A DNA stretch of 64,000 bases from Methylocystis sp. B8 (GTDB taxonomy: Bacteria; Pseudomonadota; Alphaproteobacteria; Rhizobiales; Beijerinckiaceae): contig NZ_VBTZ01000002.1 in NCBI RefSeq assembly GCF_005771425.1, positions 186,001 to 250,000 of the forward strand, read 5' to 3'. Every line of letters begins with the position of its first letter. Within the stretch, counting starts at the first letter, position 1. Below are positions 54,809 to 64,000 of this stretch, piece after piece. A model generated the notes under the pieces. The model was not told where the DNA came from. It saw only the letters and a list, made by a program, of their open reading frames with translations, and made no database searches. Made by a program: the position numbers and the translations under genes.

Positions 54809-54824
54809 AGTAGAGAGAGCAACC

Positions 54825-55340
54825 GTGGACAGAGCGGAGAAACAGGAAGCGGTCGCGGCGTTGCGCGAAGTCTTTTCGAAGACTGGCGTCGTCGTCGTCG
54901 CTCACTACTCCGGCCTGACCGTGGCCCAGCTGCAAAACCTGCGCAAGCAGGCCCGCAATGCTGGCGCGACGGTTCAGGTCGCAAAGAACCGCCTCGCCAA
55001 GATCGCTCTCGATGGCGCCGACGTCGCCTCCATCGCGCCCCTGCTCAAGGGGCCGACCCTGATCGCCTATTCGGACGATCCGGTGGCGGCGCCGAAAGTC
55101 GCCGTGGCTTTCGCTAAGGATCACAACAAGTTTGTCATCCTCGGCGGCGCCATGGGCAAGACTGCTCTGAATCCGGACAGCGTCAAGTCGCTCGCGACGA
55201 TGCCGTCCCTCGACGAACTGCGCGGCAAGCTCGTGGGCCTCATCCAGGCGCCTGCGACCAAGATCGCTCAGCTCTCCACCGCGCCGGCCGCCAAGCTGGC
55301 GCGCGTGTTCGGAGCCTACGCCAACCGAGACGCGGCCTAA
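54825..55340 (+). CDS. rplJ: 50S ribosomal protein L10
   Basis: A 171-residue ribosomal stalk protein that anchors L7/L12 dimers to the 50S subunit and probably represses its own operon. The N-terminal RNA-binding domain reads [20 protein letters not shown] and [30 protein letters not shown] follows. The C-terminal helix ([21 protein letters not shown]) is where L12 dimers bind. The start is a GTG at 54825, with GAGAGAGC upstream; the frame is open further back but only into leader hairpins. The rplK-rplA genes that often precede rplJ are not here. Confidence 0.97.
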   Translation: MDRAEKQEAVAALREVFSKTGVVVVAHYSGLTVAQLQNLRKQARNAGATVQVAKNRLAKIALDGADVASIAPLLKGPTLIAYSDDPVAAPKVAVAFAKDHNKFVILGGAMGKTALNPDSVKSLATMPSLDELRGKLVGLIQAPATKIAQLSTAPAAKLARVFGAYANRDAA

Positions 55341-55379
55341 GAGGCCATCACGCAGAACCAAATTCAAAGGACGTCTATC

Positions 55380-55763
55380 ATGGCAAATCTGGAAAAGATC
55401 GTCGAAGACCTCTCGGCGCTTACCGTTCTCGAAGCGGCTGAGCTCGCCAAGATGCTTGAAGAGAAGTGGGGCGTTTCCGCCGCCGCCGCTGTCGCCGTCG
55501 CCGCCGCGCCTGGCGCGGGTGGCGGAGCCGCCGCTCCGGCAGCCGAGGAGAAGACCGAGTTCAACGTGATCCTGGCTGCGGCCGGCGAGAAGAAGATCGA
55601 GGTCATTAAGGAGGTCCGCGCGATCACCGGCCTTGGCCTGAAGGAAGCCAAGGACCTGGTCGAAGGCGCGCCCAAGCCCCTCAAGGAAGGCGCGGGCAAG
55701 GAAGAGGCCGAGAAGATCAAAGCCGCCCTCGAGAAGGTCGGCGCCAAGGTCGAACTCAAGTAA
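55380..55763 (+). CDS. rplL: 50S ribosomal protein L7/L12
   Basis: A 127-residue stalk protein that recruits elongation factors to the ribosome. The N-terminal dimerisation domain ([20 protein letters not shown]) is followed by an Ala-rich hinge and a C-terminal domain with [38 protein letters not shown] and [12 protein letters not shown]. An AAAGGACG site precedes the ATG. It is 39 bases from rplJ and is in the same operon. A set of hairpins lies between its stop and rpoB. Confidence 0.98.
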   Translation: MANLEKIVEDLSALTVLEAAELAKMLEEKWGVSAAAAVAVAAAPGAGGGAAAPAAEEKTEFNVILAAAGEKKIEVIKEVRAITGLGLKEAKDLVEGAPKPLKEGAGKEEAEKIKAALEKVGAKVELK

Positions 55764-55770
55764 TTCCTTC

Positions 55771-55883
55771 CGCCGCCGCTTATGGCGGCGCTGCGATTGC
55801 CGCAGTCCCGGCGCGCCGGGGCTGCGGCCAACAAACAAAAGGGCGCTCACGAACGCGGAACCCACGCCGCAATGAAGAGCGCC
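55771..55883 (+). promoter_or_regulatory. Hairpin cluster in the rplL-rpoB intergenic region
   Basis: Three successive structures: CGCCGCC/GGCGGCG (55771-55790); a very strong GCCGCAG-CCCGG/CCGGG-CTGCGGC (55799-55828); and an outer GGCGCTC/GAGCGCC pair (55842-55883). None has a following T-run. In E. coli this position holds an attenuator and an RNase III site, which reduces rpoB relative to rplL. Confidence 0.6.
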
Positions 55884-55950
55884 TGACGGGCAAGGGACCT
55901 CTCGCAGCGGGACGGTCGGCCCTCATGAAGAAAGAGGCTCGAAAGGCGAC

Positions 55951-60090
<4,140 letters not shown>

Positions 60091-60114
60091 TCCCTGCCGA
60101 TGCAGCTGCAAGAC

Positions 60115-60194
60115 GTCATTGCGAGCGAAGCGACGCAATCCAGAGATTTGATCATTGTTCTGGGTTGCCTCGTCGCTACGCATCTCGCAATGAC
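60115..60194. repeat. Palindromic intergenic repeat, family B, between rpoB and rpoC
   Basis: Begins GTCATTGCGAG and ends CTCGCAATGAC, like the copy at 23564-23645. It is transcribed within the rpoB-rpoC message and can fold into a long hairpin. It lies 76 bases before the rpoC start. Confidence 0.82.
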
Positions 60195-60269
60195 GGCGTG
60201 AATAGAGATTTTACGGCGCGCGGATTACGGCCAGAAGCCCTATCCGCCGCGCCGGTCCAGGAGAAGACC

Positions 60270-64000
<3,731 letters not shown>

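Larger units (their letters stand above)
54309..54824 (+). other. Long leader and promoter region of rplJ
   Basis: A gene-free stretch of 516 bases. A candidate promoter lies at 54359-54387. About 440 bases of leader follow and contain several perfect hairpins (54603-54618, 54758-54780, 54792-54808). Ribosomal-protein L10-L12 represses its own operon by binding such a leader in many bacteria; the positions here fit that role, though I cannot confirm the L10-leader kink-turn. Confidence 0.6.

Noticed and set aside
54521-55117. A 198-codon frame overlapping the rplJ leader and start
   Set aside because: It is in a different frame from L10, runs through perfect hairpins and has no coherent protein character.

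Overview
The window is a GC-rich chromosomal segment of an alphaproteobacterium, most likely of the order Hyphomicrobiales (Rhizobiales). The basis is a DUF1476 F1-ATPase zeta-type inhibitor, a RibB fused to a degenerate RibA domain, HWE-kinase and RpoH sequences of rhizobial type, and several families of palindromic intergenic repeats typical of that order. A methylotroph or methanotroph of the Methylocystis/Beijerinckia kind is possible, but no diagnostic methane or methanol oxidation gene is present, so that is only an inference. Genes are densely packed on both strands with many ATGA or 1-4 base overlaps. I see no tRNA, rRNA, CRISPR array, transposase or prophage.

Layout. 1-8.9 kb: end of ribB, a Xer recombinase, the ATPase inhibitor, purine genes (purC, then purS-purQ, split by an opposite-strand AI-2E-type permease), a divergent HxlR regulator with a VOC/DUF1428 pair, holA and lptE. 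8.9-20.8 kb: leuS, an HdeD-like membrane protein, the PLP-homeostasis protein YggS, an L,D-transpeptidase, a degenerate response regulator, a cyclic-nucleotide-binding protein, phosphoglucomutase, a DUF2235 hydrolase, xseB, a cation-diffusion facilitator with an unusually long cytoplasmic tail, and glyoxalase I. 20.8-33.6 kb: a small unknown protein, DedA, DUF2244, nth, a DUF815 ATPase, glnE, a parvulin, a patatin-like hydrolase, argJ, a HAD phosphatase, a lipoprotein and a NUDIX hydrolase. 33.7-45 kb: DUF2252, an HWE histidine kinase, parE, a membrane-inserted alpha/beta hydrolase with a co-translated membrane partner, a three-gene ABC importer, an SDR and rpoH. 45-54.3 kb: a HerA-like ATPase, a small exported protein, a SCO1/SenC protein, a YgjP-type metallopeptidase, a phosphate acyltransferase, pheS-pheT and a small exported protein. 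54.3-64 kb: a long structured leader, then rplJ-rplL-rpoB-rpoC; rpoC runs off the end.

Most of the window is housekeeping: translation and transcription (leuS, pheST, rplJL, rpoBC, rpoH), replication and repair (holA, parE, xseB, nth, xer), nitrogen and purine metabolism (glnE, argJ, purCSQ) and envelope assembly (lptE, L,D-transpeptidase, parvulin). Between these sit accessory genes, some visibly less GC-rich (AI-2E permease, DUF2235, patatin), including three unrelated serine-hydrolase types. I do not see a convincing new multigene system. The best candidates for unexplored biology are the membrane alpha/beta hydrolase plus its small membrane partner (38.4-40.5 kb), the CDF transporter with three tandem C-terminal domains, the degenerate response regulator, and the structured RNA around rplJ and rplL-rpoB.
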